Assembly (NCBI RefSeq): GCF_015706575.1
Contig: NW_024037076.1
Coordinates: forward strand, 15,380,898-15,444,897
Length of the DNA stretch: 64,000 nucleotides
DNA from: Patiria miniata
Taxonomy: Eukaryota > Echinodermata > Asteroidea > Valvatida > Asterinidae
Direction of reading: 5' to 3'
Shown piece by piece: positions 44,457 to 55,539 of this stretch. The translations under genes were made by a program, and so were the position numbers. The notes under the pieces are model-generated. The model was not told the DNA's origin, did no database searches, and worked only from the letters and a program-made list of their open reading frames with translations. How positions within the stretch are numbered: the first letter of the stretch is position 1; each line of letters opens with the position of its first letter.

Positions 44457-46063
44457 CTGGAGAAAACAGTCACAAAACAACAAAAATACTACAATTAGGG
44501 AAAGGTTATTGGGTCAATGATGCTGTTTGGTAATGTTTAGATCACATCTAGTACATTGTATCTACATGTATATCTGTGAGCTTTGTTGCTTGTTACAGCT
44601 TGTTGTGTTTTGTTGACTATGGATGTAACACAGTTACTTCTTTGAGATAAAACACAGTACATATCACACAAAGGACACAATACAATTTGTTATATCATGT
44701 GCTTGGATACTGTAATTTCATTTGTCGAGGACGGTCACATGTCCAGTCTGGAAAAATGCATGTACAATAGTTAACCTCTATATACTATGCGTGTTGCGGG
44801 TGCGTGTAGAACCTGCAAGGGCGCCCTTATGGGAACTCATGCAATGCGCAACAGCTCAATCTCATGTCCAGCAGGAAAGCAGTTATCAAGGGACTGATTT
44901 AATATACACGTGTACATTTGTGTATCACTTGCATAGTTAGCATTACAGCCATTTCTCGTTTTTGACTTCTTGGCACAATGTAGCAAAACAATTGTTGACT
45001 TTAGCTGTTAACCCCCTCGGGACACATAGGCACCCTCGGCTTCGCATTGGATGCTATGCACTCCTCAGGTTTTAAATGGCATATCCCACATCACAGCAGT
45101 CAACAACTGTTTAATGTATCATGATATTAATTATAACTAGGTAAATATAAGAAACGGCAGTATTTGACATACATGTATGCGTTTATTGAATTCCTTCAAA
45201 CATGGAAGTTGTCAAGTTGATTTGCACAAATGTGCACTGGGTTAATTTTTTCAGTGTTCAATGAAACTGCTATTTACAGCTACATGTACTTGCCATATTT
45301 GTTCTCACTTTTCATTTTAGAAGTGAAGTACATTATTTGTACATGTACATTCATCTTCAAGGTTACTGTTGTGTTCACAACTGAATGACTTGAAAACTTC
45401 CTGTTGCTGAAATCGTCTTTTTGCAAAGTTAAATCAGAGTGAATTATTGTTACACAGCTTGTTTTTTAATTTCATGATGCCCAGCGTACCGTAGCGTTCT
45501 CATATCTTCTTAAACTTTATACATGCACTTTTTACATTTAATAAATGTTGAACGGTGTAAAGAATATAAGTTGGGGTGCTGAGGAATTTGGTTTCACTTT
45601 TCTTGTTTCTTTCTGTAATCAAAATCTTTTTTGCTTATGCTAATCTGTAAAATATTGTTGCTATTCTTTCTTGTCCTTGCACAGAACTTCATATGTACAG
45701 TGAAATCTCGATAAGTCAAACTCTGATAACTTAAAAAAATTGTTAAGTCAAACAAAGAATCCATTCCCTCATCAGTAGTATAACAATGATATACAACCCT
45801 GCTTAACTCAAAACTCTGCTAAAGTCACATTTTTAACCTGTTCCCTTGAGGTTTGACTCATCGAGATTGTACATGTGCACGTATACTATGTTGTTATCTC
45901 TGCTTTGAAATTCACAACCGATGTTTAGTTCTCTTTAAGGAGCACTTTCGGTACTTCTCGGTCAGGCAAGTATAGAGATACAAATGGTCAGCTATCCCAC
46001 AAATTGTCCAAATTATTTGTTTATTAATCCTCTTTGATTACTTCATGTTGTTTTATCTATACA
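44457..46063. other. Intron with Tigger-like short element
   Basis: No coding exon recognised. 45698-45871 is the short element listed separately. Short runs of 'tacatgtacat' occur near 45340. Confidence 0.4.
45698..45871. mobile_element. pogo/Tigger-like MITE
   Basis: Left end (after TA) CAGTGAAATCTCGATAAGTC; right end, in complement, CAATCTCGATGAGTCAAACC. The interior is about 130 bp. The ends resemble the family of short TA-flanked elements related to pogo/Tigger. The right terminus appears to have lost a few bases. Confidence 0.55.
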
Positions 46064-46202
46064 GGGCTTGGCTGGTTTTAAACACTCTGTTTCAGACTGG
46101 TTAGAGTCTGAATGCTGATAATTACCCAAGCCGAAGGCAATGGTAATTATCAGCATCCAGACTCCAACCGGCCTATAACATTGTGTTTAATACTGGCCAA
46201 GC
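46064..46202. repeat. Long foldback hairpin (MITE-like)
   Basis: Two ~62-base arms pair imperfectly around a 15-base loop (46127-46141). The inner 14 bp are perfect (TGCTGATAATTACC / GGTAATTATCAGCA), and outer pairs include GGGCTTGGC / GCCAAGC and GGCTGGTT / AACCGGCC-like blocks. No ORF. The hairpin RNA could be processed as a small-RNA precursor, which is only a possibility. Confidence 0.75.
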
Positions 46203-46529
46203 ACACATTTATTCCCATTCATAAATACCTTTTCGGTAAAAAAAATCACAACCTTTTGGTCCAAAAGTCAAAACAAGTCAAAAATTTAAAATTTCCAACT
46301 ATTTTGTGGAACACCCCCTTGGGATTGAAATCAATGTGATTTAAATCAGCCAACCCTGCCGATAGGAATGGGTTAACTGTCTTGGGTATTTATGAATTGC
46401 ATTTATTTAATTCCTTAAGTTATCACATGCTTACATTTGCAGATTTGTTTTTAATATTTGAAATATGATTTTAACTTATATGTATTGGTCCCTTTTAAAC
46501 TGAAGTAAATAAATAAAAGATATACTTAC

Positions 46530-46700
46530 GATGGACACACTTTGGTGGGCCTGGGGTCAACACCCCCAACTCACAACGAGTCACCTTGTTCTCCTTGTCA
46601 TATCCATTATTACAAGAGTAATCAAGCTCACTGTTGTGCCGGATACTTCTGATCCGTTGATCAAGCTCACCATTGACTGGATCCTGAACCTCACAATCGT
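46530..46700 (-). CDS. CCP/sushi module exon (CCP-d)
   Basis: Acceptor tattttcag|AC, donor CCATC|gtaagt; 171 bp, phase 1-1. Cys in DCEVQDP, YSCNNGY, TRCELG and PKC. The usual Trp before the last Cys is missing (GVLTPGPPKC). Splice sites are good and the frame is open, so it is probably functional despite the substitution. Confidence 0.9.
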
Positions 46701-47610
46701 CTGAAAATAAAAATAAAAATATACTGCAAGTTAAACTTTCGCGATCCCCTGGCACGCTGGCAGTGTTTTATACGGTCAGTTAGTAAGCACATTGTTCAGT
46801 GTACAACAAAATCAACAATGACCTCATTTGACCCCTAGATGATGTTTGAGTTTAAGTCATCTTAAGTGCCCCTACCCAAAGATTATTGTCACCAAGTTTG
46901 GTTGAGAGTGAAGTCTGACTTTTTCATATGACAGCATTTTGAGTTTACCTAATGCCATTCAACATTGATTTTTAGGTTATCATCACTCAAGAGTGTAAAA
47001 ACCGGTCGGGAGGGGAATTTATATTGTATATTTCATAAATGCCACTTCTTCACATTCAAAGTGAATGGAGGGGACAACGTCAGATATATGGTGCTAATCC
47101 TAACAGACGACACAACAAACATGAAAAGTACTAAATATTGAGTACCAGTCAGCTGTTTACTGACCTAGGGTTTGTCTCTAGAATTTAGTAATGGACCTCA
47201 CTGTTTATAGCACACTAGGTTTACAGTTGACTGAGTGTTTAAACAAAAAATGCAACAATTGGCCACCCTTGCCAGCTAGATGTCCAACTTTGAACTTTAA
47301 AAACTTTACGACCAGGAGTAGTCGGGTACTGTGGCTCAGACTCCGTTCGTATTCATTGGCGGATGATTGAATGGCTGTTAGCTGTCGTTATGAAACACGT
47401 CAACACTTCGCATGAATTGTTATGCTGAAGACGTCATCATTATTTGTCAGGAGCCACAACAGAACAGTTTGATGTCACTAGCGCAGACACGTTTGTTTAT
47501 GGTGTAAATTAAGGATTTTCCTTTGTTCCTCTTCCCTTTTCCTTTGTTTGTAACTTTTTCGCAACAGCTCTCATTGGTTTTGTACATGCAGTTATAGAAA
47601 AGCAATTTCT
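46701..47610. repeat. Intron with interspersed repeat shared with 57125-57275
   Basis: 46810-46940 ('caacaatgacct', 'ctacccaaagattattgtca', 'ccaagtttggt', 'gaagtctgact', 'catatgacagca') matches 57135-57265. The rest of the stretch shows nothing recognisable. Confidence 0.6.
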
Positions 47611-47731
47611 GTCAATCAATAAATTCTTCGCCATCTTGCCTAGGTAGGTGATGTTCCTAGGTAGGTGATTCCCTAGGTAGGTAGTGTGTCAAGAAATTTA
47701 CTGCAGCGCCTATCCCACTTCTGACACCATT
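47611..47731 (-). repeat. Extra PBS and leader copy outside the 3' LTR
   Basis: Matches 55419-55539 (the leader next to the 5' LTR), with one noticed difference (cttcGcc versus cttcAcc). It includes the primer-binding site at 47713-47729. In a normal insertion host DNA should follow the LTR here. The structure looks like a truncated second unit of a tandem LTR-internal-LTR-internal array. Confidence 0.88.
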
Positions 47732-48415
47732 TGTGGCGGCCTGTGTCGACGTAGCCTGGGATTGCCCTCTGCCGACCCGACGAGCGGTTGTAGGGAAGGC
47801 CAGGGGAACAGGTCCGTTTTGGGGCAGTCTACCGCCAGGCGCTCGCAGCTGCTTCCTTCCACACACCGGGGTTGTACTTGGGCGGACACAGGAGAATGGG
47901 ATGGGACTGGGGTCTGATGTTTCTACAAAACAGCACTCAAACTCGATGTGTAATTGGAATAATGATTTATTAAAACAAAGATCACCTTGGTAGGATTACT
48001 GTAGTGGCGCCTATAATCACCTAAACAGGGTAACACACTGAGTAGACACAATTCCTGGTCAATTGGGAGAGCTTAAATATCTGCGGTGACTTGGTCTATT
48101 TACTCCAAGAAAAGGGTGCACTGGACTACACTGAACTACTCACAAGGCTAACAGTAAACTGGACGTGACTCTAACGGGACTTCAACAGACGTGACTCTGT
48201 GCGGACTCTGCAGTAACTACGACGGACGGAACAATGACGGACGGTACAGGACTACTCACAGGACTTTTACTGCCTCGAACTGTTTCCCGCCACAGAGTGA
48301 CCTTCCCGCCACCGCGCACTGCTTATATAGCCGCGCGGTATGCATACGTCACGGCATTCATGAATAAACTAACTTAACAGAGGGCGTCCTAACTTCGGAC
48401 CATAATTTCGCTACA
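47732..48415 (-). repeat. 3' LTR of gypsy element 2
   Basis: On the minus strand it starts TGTAGCGAAATTATGG and ends GGCCGCCACA. 684 bp; differs from the other LTR at about 48021 (C versus A). Plus-strand frames through it are duplicated in both LTRs and not genes. Confidence 0.93.
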
Positions 48416-48964
48416 TTGCCATGACCCAAGATTGGTCAGTCCCTTGACCTAAACATCTGAAAAACTAAAAGCGAAATTATGTTCTGCATTTAACTCCTAT
48501 ATAGGTCAATATTTCTCTTTAATACAATTCTAAGTCTAGGCGCCACTTTTTCCCATAACTTTCGAAAACTTTCGCCTTAGCAGGAACCACTTTCTATAAA
48601 CCTTAGGCCACAACTCTTTATAATCGGAAAACTAGCAATAACAAAATACTAAAACAAAGTCTGAGTCCATCTGCACCCAGTAGGTTTACTCCTCAACAGG
48701 TTAATTTAACGCGAAAGTGAATTCTATCACCTTAACTTATACACTCATAATATGTCTCAAGTACACACTTATACCCTCGTAAGGTGACTCTTCATGAACT
48801 AAACCCTAACACAGAGCAACATTTCCTTTTACTCCTAGAAATGTAACATTATTCAAAACTATAAACTTGTAAAAGTCGGAACACTTGAAGAAAACTTTAC
48901 TTTAAACAACATGCGATCAGGGCACTACTTAGGCGATCGAGAACAACAAAACTTATACGAAAAC
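48416..48964 (-). other. Region between extra ORF and 3' LTR
   Basis: Presumed 3' untranslated part of gypsy element 2, AT-rich. The bases next to the LTR (minus strand ...GGGTCATGGCAA) do not form a good polypurine tract. Confidence 0.5.
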
Positions 48965-50494
48965 TTAATCTTTGTCGAGCACACCGGCTGGGAATTTCAC
49001 ATCGAAGACACGGGTAGTTTTATCCTTGGTGATCTTGCGGCCTTCCTGGAACACACACCTCGAGGACGTCTCCCGGACTTGCATAACGTTGCCCACCATC
49101 GCTCTCTCAAGATCCTGCCTTCCCATAGGTGCTCCTACGACAACCTCCCCGGTGTTCTCGCAACGGACGAGGCGACGGAGCTGACTGCTGTTCTGCGGAT
49201 CAGAAGACTCGCTGGCCCTCTTAGCACGTAGGGACTTGAGATATACGATGTCGAATTCCCTCTGGACCTCCCCGCAGATAGTGCGTCTCTCTTTGGCATA
49301 CAGGTAGGTCTCTCGGGTTTCCTTCACACGAACCATTTGTCCAGGTAGGAGCCTCTCCGGCAACAGGGGTTGAGGCCAGAATGGCTGAGGCGAATCTTCC
49401 TTCTTATGGTTGTTCTCCTCGGTAGGCACATCTTTTTCAGCCGATGTTTCGTGTAGCATTGCCAACATCGCAAGCGGCTTACCCCCAGTTGGGGCTGAAG
49501 TTAGGCCTTCGATGAGCTCTTCCTCCTGATCCCACAGCATTGGTGTGGGCGACAGTGCTATTTCTACCAGCTCCCCTGAAGATCCTTGCCATGGCTGTTC
49601 GGTATCACCTTTCTCCACCTCCCCTCCTGCCTCTGGTACGTCAGGGCCAGTATCCGAAGGTGCGTGGTCTTCAAAGGCAGGGGCTGCATCTTTCACATTC
49701 TTAGGCAAGTCAGCCGCCTTTGCTCGCCTTTCCTGTCCAGGTGTCACAGTCATTTCCTTCTCCTTCCGGTTTGGCACTCGTCCTCCCGCCGTCGAAAGGT
49801 CTAGTGTGGCGTCATCGGGTGGTCGAGAAACCGTGCATGGTGCTGGCACTTTACCCTTCTGTTTCTTGACCTTTGGTCGCTCATCCTTGTCATGGTCACG
49901 CTTCCTCTTGGAATCCTTCTCCTGCTTGTTATGCTGGCTATCCCTAGTCTCCTTCCTAGGACAGCTCTTGCTTGTTTCTCGGTCGTCTCTCCCAGTAGAC
50001 ATATCTGCGCAGGGGCTTCTCTGTTTTTCCTGTACTCCCTTTTGAGACTGCTCTGCCTTGGCATCTCCCCGGTTTCTCTTCTTGGTGGTCTCTTGCCTGT
50101 CCTTGCTTGATTTAGGCTCCTTTGGCTCCTTCTGCTTGGTAGGTGCTCTGCTTCTCCTACTGCTCCTTTCCGGCGAATTAGGCATCTCCAAACCCCTTCT
50201 TCAAGCATCGCCTTCACCGCTGCGCCTACTGCGCTCACGCATCTCATAACTCTCACCTTCGATCCTATCGACTTCCTGGATCTTATCTGGGTGGCAGTCT
50301 CCGTAATGTGCTCGGAGGTTGTCCCTGCGGTTGTTCTTGTGCGAACAACGAAGACACCAGAAGAACAGTCGGGGGCCATGTTCGACCATCAAATGCCGTT
50401 CAAGGCTCCTCTTGTGCATCCACATGTGGCATTTGGGGCACTCCACTGTCCCCTTTTCTGCTGCGTCACAATTCCTCTCCTCCTGCTTCCCCAT
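48965..50494 (-). pseudogene. Extra ORF of gypsy element 2: two C2H2 fingers plus charged region, one in-frame stop
   Basis: One reading frame with a single TGA at 50201-50203. N-terminal part (97 aa) has two C2H2 zinc fingers: CPKCHMWMHKRSLERHLMVE plus the final His, and CLRCSHKNNRRDNLRAHYGD followed by CH. The ~400-aa part after the stop begins at an ATG near 50185. It is Lys/Arg/Glu/Ser-rich for ~200 residues, then acidic, then has two related ~30-residue stretches (MVRVKETRETYLYAKERR and VMQVRETSSRCVFQEGRK), each ending in an RxFDxxx motif. Located after integrase, where env or accessory genes occur. Function unknown. Confidence 0.7.
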
Positions 50495-50641
50495 CCTTCA
50501 CTTGTCTTCTCGGCCTCTGAAAGACACAACAGAGAAACGGTTGAGTTACATTACTGCTACTGAAAATTCCTACTCCAGTACAATCTGCAAAGTACATAGT
50601 AGGCTCTTGGCATCCTCGGTAGGCACCATCCTTTGTTATTT

Positions 50642-51855
50642 CTACAAATAACGCTGCGGAACTTTCCGCTGCCTTGCTGGATTTCTTCGCTGCGGTTGTT
50701 GCGTCTCAACGCAGCTAGGCTCCGGTATCGTACTCGGGATATCTGTCTGAGGTAGCTCGTCTGCTTGCGGTTGGTCGCTCACATCATCAACCTGTCTCGT
50801 CTGGTGCTCTACTTGCTGTTCTACAGACCTTGAAGCTTCAGACCCAAGGCAATCTTTCTCCTCATGCTGGATCACCAACCCATCTCCGGCCAGGTCACTG
50901 TGGTCTGTCACTGGCGTGTCTGGTCTCATGTCATCCGCAGGCGTAACCTTCGTAGGCTCTCCTACTTTCCATGGTTCCATTGGCTCACCAATGTACGGCT
51001 TAAGGCGATCATAGTGAATCACCTTCAGCCTTGCGCGAGGCGACCTTTGAATTCTGTAGGTCACATCGGATAGTTTCCGGACAATGAGATAAGGTCCTTC
51101 CCATTTACGTTGGAGCTTTGGTGACTTTCCCTTTGTCTTGGCAGGATTGTATAGCCATACGAACTGCCCTTCAGGTAGTCTGTCTCCTGCGGCTCTTAGG
51201 TCGTAATTCTTCTTCTGGCGCCTAGCACTTTGTTTCAGGCAAAACCTTGCTCTATCGTGGGCGGCCCTCATGTTGTCTCTCAACTCCAATGCGTAGTCAC
51301 TTGCCACCACTTCTGATCCGTGGTCCACCTTAGCAGGCATTCCGCTCATCAAGTCGATTGGTAGGAAAACCTCTCTGCCTAACATAAGCATGTTAGGGCT
51401 TTCACCCGTCGACTCTTGTGGGGTAGCTCTGTAGGCAAATGTGGCGAATGGAAGTTTGGTATCCCAATCCCGTTGATGTTTATGTGGTTCAATCATCATT
51501 GAAATCATCGTCAGCAGCGTGCGATTAAATCTTTCAATCATCCCGTCTGATTTTGGATTGTAGGGCGTTGTGAGCGTCTTCTCGATCCCTAGGACCGTGC
51601 ACATTTCAGAGAACACCTGGGACTCGAAATTCCTTCCCTGATCAGAATGCAAACTGACAGGGACACCGAAGCGACAGACGTACTCACTCACTAGTTTTTC
51701 TGCCACCGTTGTCGCCCTCTCGTCCGGAACGGCATAGGCCTCGACCCACTTGCTAAAGGAGTCACCTACCACGAGGATATACTTGTTTCCCCTTTCCGTC
51801 AGTGGAAGTGGCCCTACTATGTCCAAGGCGATTCATTCCATAGGTGCTCTTACTG
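50642..51855 (-). pseudogene. Integrase core and C-terminus of gypsy element 2
   Basis: Catalytic core intact in sequence: first Asp in ALDIVGPLPL, second in HSDQGRNFES, Glu in MIERFNRTLL. Then MLGREVFLPIDLMSG and a C-terminal region (PKLQRKWEGPYLIVRKLSDV) of the gypsy integrase type, ending PARQRKVPQRYL. Two stops on the minus strand (TAG just after the zinc module, and TGA in ME-stop-IALDIVG, normally Trp) separate it from the upstream Pol part. Confidence 0.9.
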
Positions 51856-51895
51856 CCAGATGTTGGAGTGGTGCCCTTCTACGTCTCGCCGGTGA

Positions 51896-52440
51896 CTACT
51901 TGCTAGCGCAAACGTTGCACTGCCTTACCGCGGATCTCACATCCGCACCCATTCCTGCCCAGTAGAATCGTTGACGCACCTTCATCATTGTCTTTTTAAG
52001 CCCGAGATGACCACTGGACTTTCCTCCATGAAGCTCCTGAATCATCGCCTTCCGGTAGGAGATCGGAAGTACAAGCTTCCAACTTACTCGGCGACCATCG
52101 TCTGACTCCCATCGCCTACACAGGATGTCATCCCTCATCTCGAGTTGGTCCCATAGTAGCCAATAGGACTTTACCACACCTGAATAAGGCGTAAGGTCGT
52201 TCCAACCAGGTCTACTCACTGACTTCTCCATTTCTTGTATCACCCATCGAATCGATGCGTCCTCCATCTGGGCATCTCTCCATTGTTCGTGTGTAATTGT
52301 TGGCTCTATTGTGACGACTCTTACCCCTGGCTTCTCGCAGGGTTCTTGTCTCGTAAGTTCGTCCAAAGGCGCCTCCGCTCTCCCACACTGTGTGCAAGGC
52401 TTCCTGGAAAGGCCGTCAGCGTTTCCATGTGATCTGTGTC
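51896..52440 (-). pseudogene. RNase H remnant and integrase zinc module of gypsy element 2
   Basis: Starts at the deletion junction with HGNADGLSRKPC, the conserved end of RNase H, and continues through the spacer to the HHCC zinc-binding module (ELHGGKSSGHLGLKKTM...CNVCASK). The frame differs from that of RT, so the deletion caused a frameshift. Confidence 0.85.
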
Positions 52441-53451
52441 TAGAATGTAGTCTGCTGTTGGGTCTGGGTAAGTCAAAATAGGTGCTTCCTGCAATCGTTG
52501 CTTTAGCTCTTGAAAGGCGCCCTCGGTCTTGTCGGTCCATTCAAATTCACGTGCCTTCTCCGTCAGGCGATGAAGCGGTCGCGCCACATCGGCGAAACCC
52601 TTAATAAATCGCCTATAGTAAGATACTAGACCAAGGAAGCTTTGGACCTCCCTCACCGTCTTAGGCGTAGGCCACTCACGCACAGACCTAACCTTGTCAG
52701 GATCCGTGGTTATCCCATCTCCGGATACTACATGCCCTAGGTAAAGGACACTTTCCTTGAACAGCTCACACTTCTTGGGCTTAAGTTTAAGCCCTGCCCC
52801 ACGCAGGTGCTGGAACACTGTCTCTAGGCGCAAAAGCTCCTCTTCAACTGTCCCTGCGAAGACTATAACGTCATCAAGGTAGACCAGCAAAGTTTCCCAG
52901 TGGAGGCCTGCCAACACCCGCTCCATAAGCCGTTCGAAGGTGGAGGGGGCGTTGCAAAGCCCGAAAGGCATCACCCTCCAGGAATACAGTCCCCCTCTCA
53001 CCACGAAGGCAGATTTCTGCTTGGCCTCCTCTTCCAACTCCACCTGCCAATACCAAAGGGAATCCAGCGAGTCGTCAATACGAGGAATCGGATAGGAGTC
53101 TTTAATAGTCATGGCGTTCAGGCGACGATAATCGACGCAGAACCTCTTTGTCCCGTCTTTCTTTCTGACCAACACCACGTTCGATGCCCAAGGGCTATCG
53201 CTGCGTTCGATTATGCCATTTTGCAGCATTGCCTGCACCTGGTGATGAATTTCCTGTTGCTCCTGTGTAGGATACCGTCGTGGACGTTCTCGTATTGGTG
53301 GGGAATTGCCGGTGTTGATCCTGTTACGTACTAGGTTTGTGCGGCCAATATCGGTATCCCCAGTGGAAAATACATCTTGAAAATCCTGGAGTAGTTTTCC
53401 TATCTTGTTGTGGTACTTCTGGTCAACGCTTCTCTTGCTCCTGTCGTACAA
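52425..53451 (-). pseudogene. Reverse transcriptase of gypsy element 2, motif A deleted
   Basis: RT begins around DRSKRSVDQKY and includes VLVRKKDGTKRFCVDYRRLN, VMPFGLCNAPSTFERLMERV and LVYLDDVIVF (YLDD). Between DDSLDSL and WYWQVEL about a dozen residues normally present (the FSTLDL-type block with the first catalytic Asp) are missing, in frame, at about 53056. Near 52437 the sequence jumps from the start of RNase H (ILDTD) to its last residues, removing most of that domain. The enzyme cannot be active. Confidence 0.9.
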
Positions 53452-53464
53452 ATCAGCAAGGTGC

Positions 53465-53960
53465 CATCCCTAGGTTCTGCCATCCCTAGGTTCTGGTGAA
53501 GTGTCTTGAGTCTCCTCGATGTCATCTGCTCCTACCGAGGTGAGCATTCCCGCTGTCGTTCCTCTCCTTACCACACATTTTCTCTTACCAGGGTTAAACA
53601 CCCTTATCGGCACCACTTCTTCATCCAATGTCACTAGCAGGCATACCATGACAATGCCCTTTGCCGTCATTTCGCTCCTGTCGGCAGGCTCCATGATGCC
53701 AAGACCAGTCGCCTGCGTCTTTCCTGCTAGACGCCCTGGAACTAACGCCTCATGCCCAGGCGGGATTCTTGTTGTCCGCTCCACCACCACTCTTGCGCAG
53801 AAGTTGCTTCCCCGGGTGTCTGTATACTTCACCTTTTCGCCATTTCGCCATCTCGTAAAAGAGCGTAGATGACAGTAGTGTGTCGGTTGCGCCGGTGTCC
53901 ACCAGTTAATTTACCAGTCTGCCCCGTATTGTCGCTGGCACAAACAAACCACTTCTAGCC
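53465..53960 (-). pseudogene. Protease region of gypsy element 2
   Basis: An LVDTGATDTLLSST motif (catalytic Asp in DTG) is at about 53870-53912 on the minus strand, preceded directly by an in-frame TAA (RLVN-stop-LVDTG). The linker downstream (53832-53470) is open: VVERTTRIPPGHEALVPGRL and so on. Confidence 0.75.
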
Positions 53961-54009
53961 CCGGCTATCATTGGAGAAATCAGTGAACGCTTTCCACCGA
54001 TAGACTCTG

Positions 54010-55223
54010 TTAGTTTTTCTCTTGGTACACTGTTGCTTGGCCCTTGGACTCCTTCAGCCGTCCCTCGGGCCCCTGGGCCGGCTGCTGCTCGTTTCCCGAG
54101 GTCTGCCTCTTCTTTGCAGGCGGTCTTTCACAGTTCCGAGCGTAATGTCCCTTTCGCTGGCAGTTGTAGCAAACCACATCAGCAAAATTGATCTCTTTCG
54201 TTCCTTCACCTGAGTAGGCGCCCCTAAGTCCGCTTCCTTTTTCCATCCAAGATTTAATTTCTTCCTGAATCTTGAGGCCATCACTCTCTACACGCCGGTA
54301 ATTCTCCTGCGTTTCCTTTCTCAGCCCCTCCAAAGCTGCCTCGACGTCGCCCCCCAAGACTCTTGCAAATTTTGGAAATTTGCTCCCTCGCTGTTCTTCT
54401 ATTCTGTGAAAACTTTCGGTGGCAAGGGCAGCCCTCACAGCTTCGTCCAAGGTGGTGGGCCTGGCGCGGAAAATGCCTTCTCGAATACCCTGATTTTCGA
54501 TAGCGTCAGAAAAATGTCCCCTTGCTAGGCGATCGCGCCCTTCTTCCGATAGCTCGGGATACGCCAGGGCCGACAGCTCCCTTATGGCCTGTCCTAACTC
54601 TTGGAGAGTCTCCTTGGGGCCCTGACGCCTATGACGTAGTTCCATCAGATGATTTTCCGACACTCTTCCTGGTCCAAACCTCTTCTCTAGTCTGTCAATC
54701 AGGTCAGCGTAAGTCGGATTTGATCCAGCACCTTTGGCATTACGGCTCCTTGGAGACTAGCCGCCAAGAATACTTCGGCCTGCTTCTCCGTCCATCCATT
54801 TGCAGACCTGCACGCCTCGAAGTGTTGTTTGTAGTCTCTCCATGGGCTTTTGCCAGTGTACCTGTCTGGGATTATATTTGGTCGTCTTGACATCACGCTT
54901 GGGTGACTACTTTTCGCCTGTACCTTGGTTTCACCCCTTGGTAGGGACTTGCTCTCGTCTTTACTCGCCTGTGCAGGATCATTCCCCTCGCTACTCTGCT
55001 GACTGGATGCAGTCGAACTTCGTTGCTCCGACACTCGAAGACTGGGGTCCTCCTGTTCATCGTAGGTTATTTTACTCTGCTCTGTGGTTGCAGGCGTTGT
55101 TGGTTGTAGACGGACTAATGTGCTGTGAAGCTTGGTGCGTGGTTTTGGAGTCGGCCTCACATGGGATGGGGGAATAGGCGTAAGTAATTTCCGAGTCGAG
55201 CCATTACAAAAATGAGTTGTCAA
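54010..55223 (-). pseudogene. Gag of gypsy element 2 (frameshifted)
   Basis: N-terminal frame 55223-54699 (MTTHFCNGSTRKLL..., then the capsid start PDRYTGKSPWRDYKQHFE) and C-terminal frame 54663-54010 (RHRRQGPKETLQELGQAI, RLARGHFSDAI) differ in phase near 54690. The C-terminal frame carries a zinc knuckle, CYNCQRKGHYARNC, at about 54135-54176. Gag of metazoan Ty3/gypsy type with a single CCHC knuckle. Confidence 0.85.
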
Positions 55224-55520
55224 CGACGTGCGCGCTGACCCTCCAAAGCCCGAGTCCTCCTTTCAGTTTCTGCTTTGCTGGCATAGCCTAAGAAGACGCA
55301 GTTCTGCCTCCAGCAGCTCAATTTTTTCTTCCATCTCAAGATCAGATGTACTTATGGACGGTAGTCCGTCTTCTTCCCCCTGTCTGGCTAGTTGTGGGGT
55401 TACGATCTCTTCTTCAAAGTCAATCAATAAATTCTTCACCATCTTGCCTAGGTAGGTGATGTTCCTAGGTAGGTGATTCCCTAGGTAGGTAGTGTGTCAA
55501 GAAATTTACTGCAGCGCCTA

Positions 55521-55537
55521 TCCCACTTCTGACACCA
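55521..55537 (-). promoter_or_regulatory. Primer-binding site of gypsy element 2
   Basis: Minus strand TGGTGTCAGAAGTGGGA, two bases inside the 5' LTR, matching the commonly used tRNA-Leu-type primer site. An identical copy at 47713-47729 lies outside the other LTR. Confidence 0.8.
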
Positions 55538-55539
55538 TT

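Noticed and set aside
47684..47993. Identical small ORFs at 47.7-48.0 and 55.5-55.8 kb
   Set aside because: They lie in the two LTRs and leader copies of one retroelement; the duplication is explained by the LTRs.
49545..50045. Plus-strand open frames of 166 and fewer codons
   Set aside because: Shadows of the charged region of the C2H2 ORF on the minus strand.
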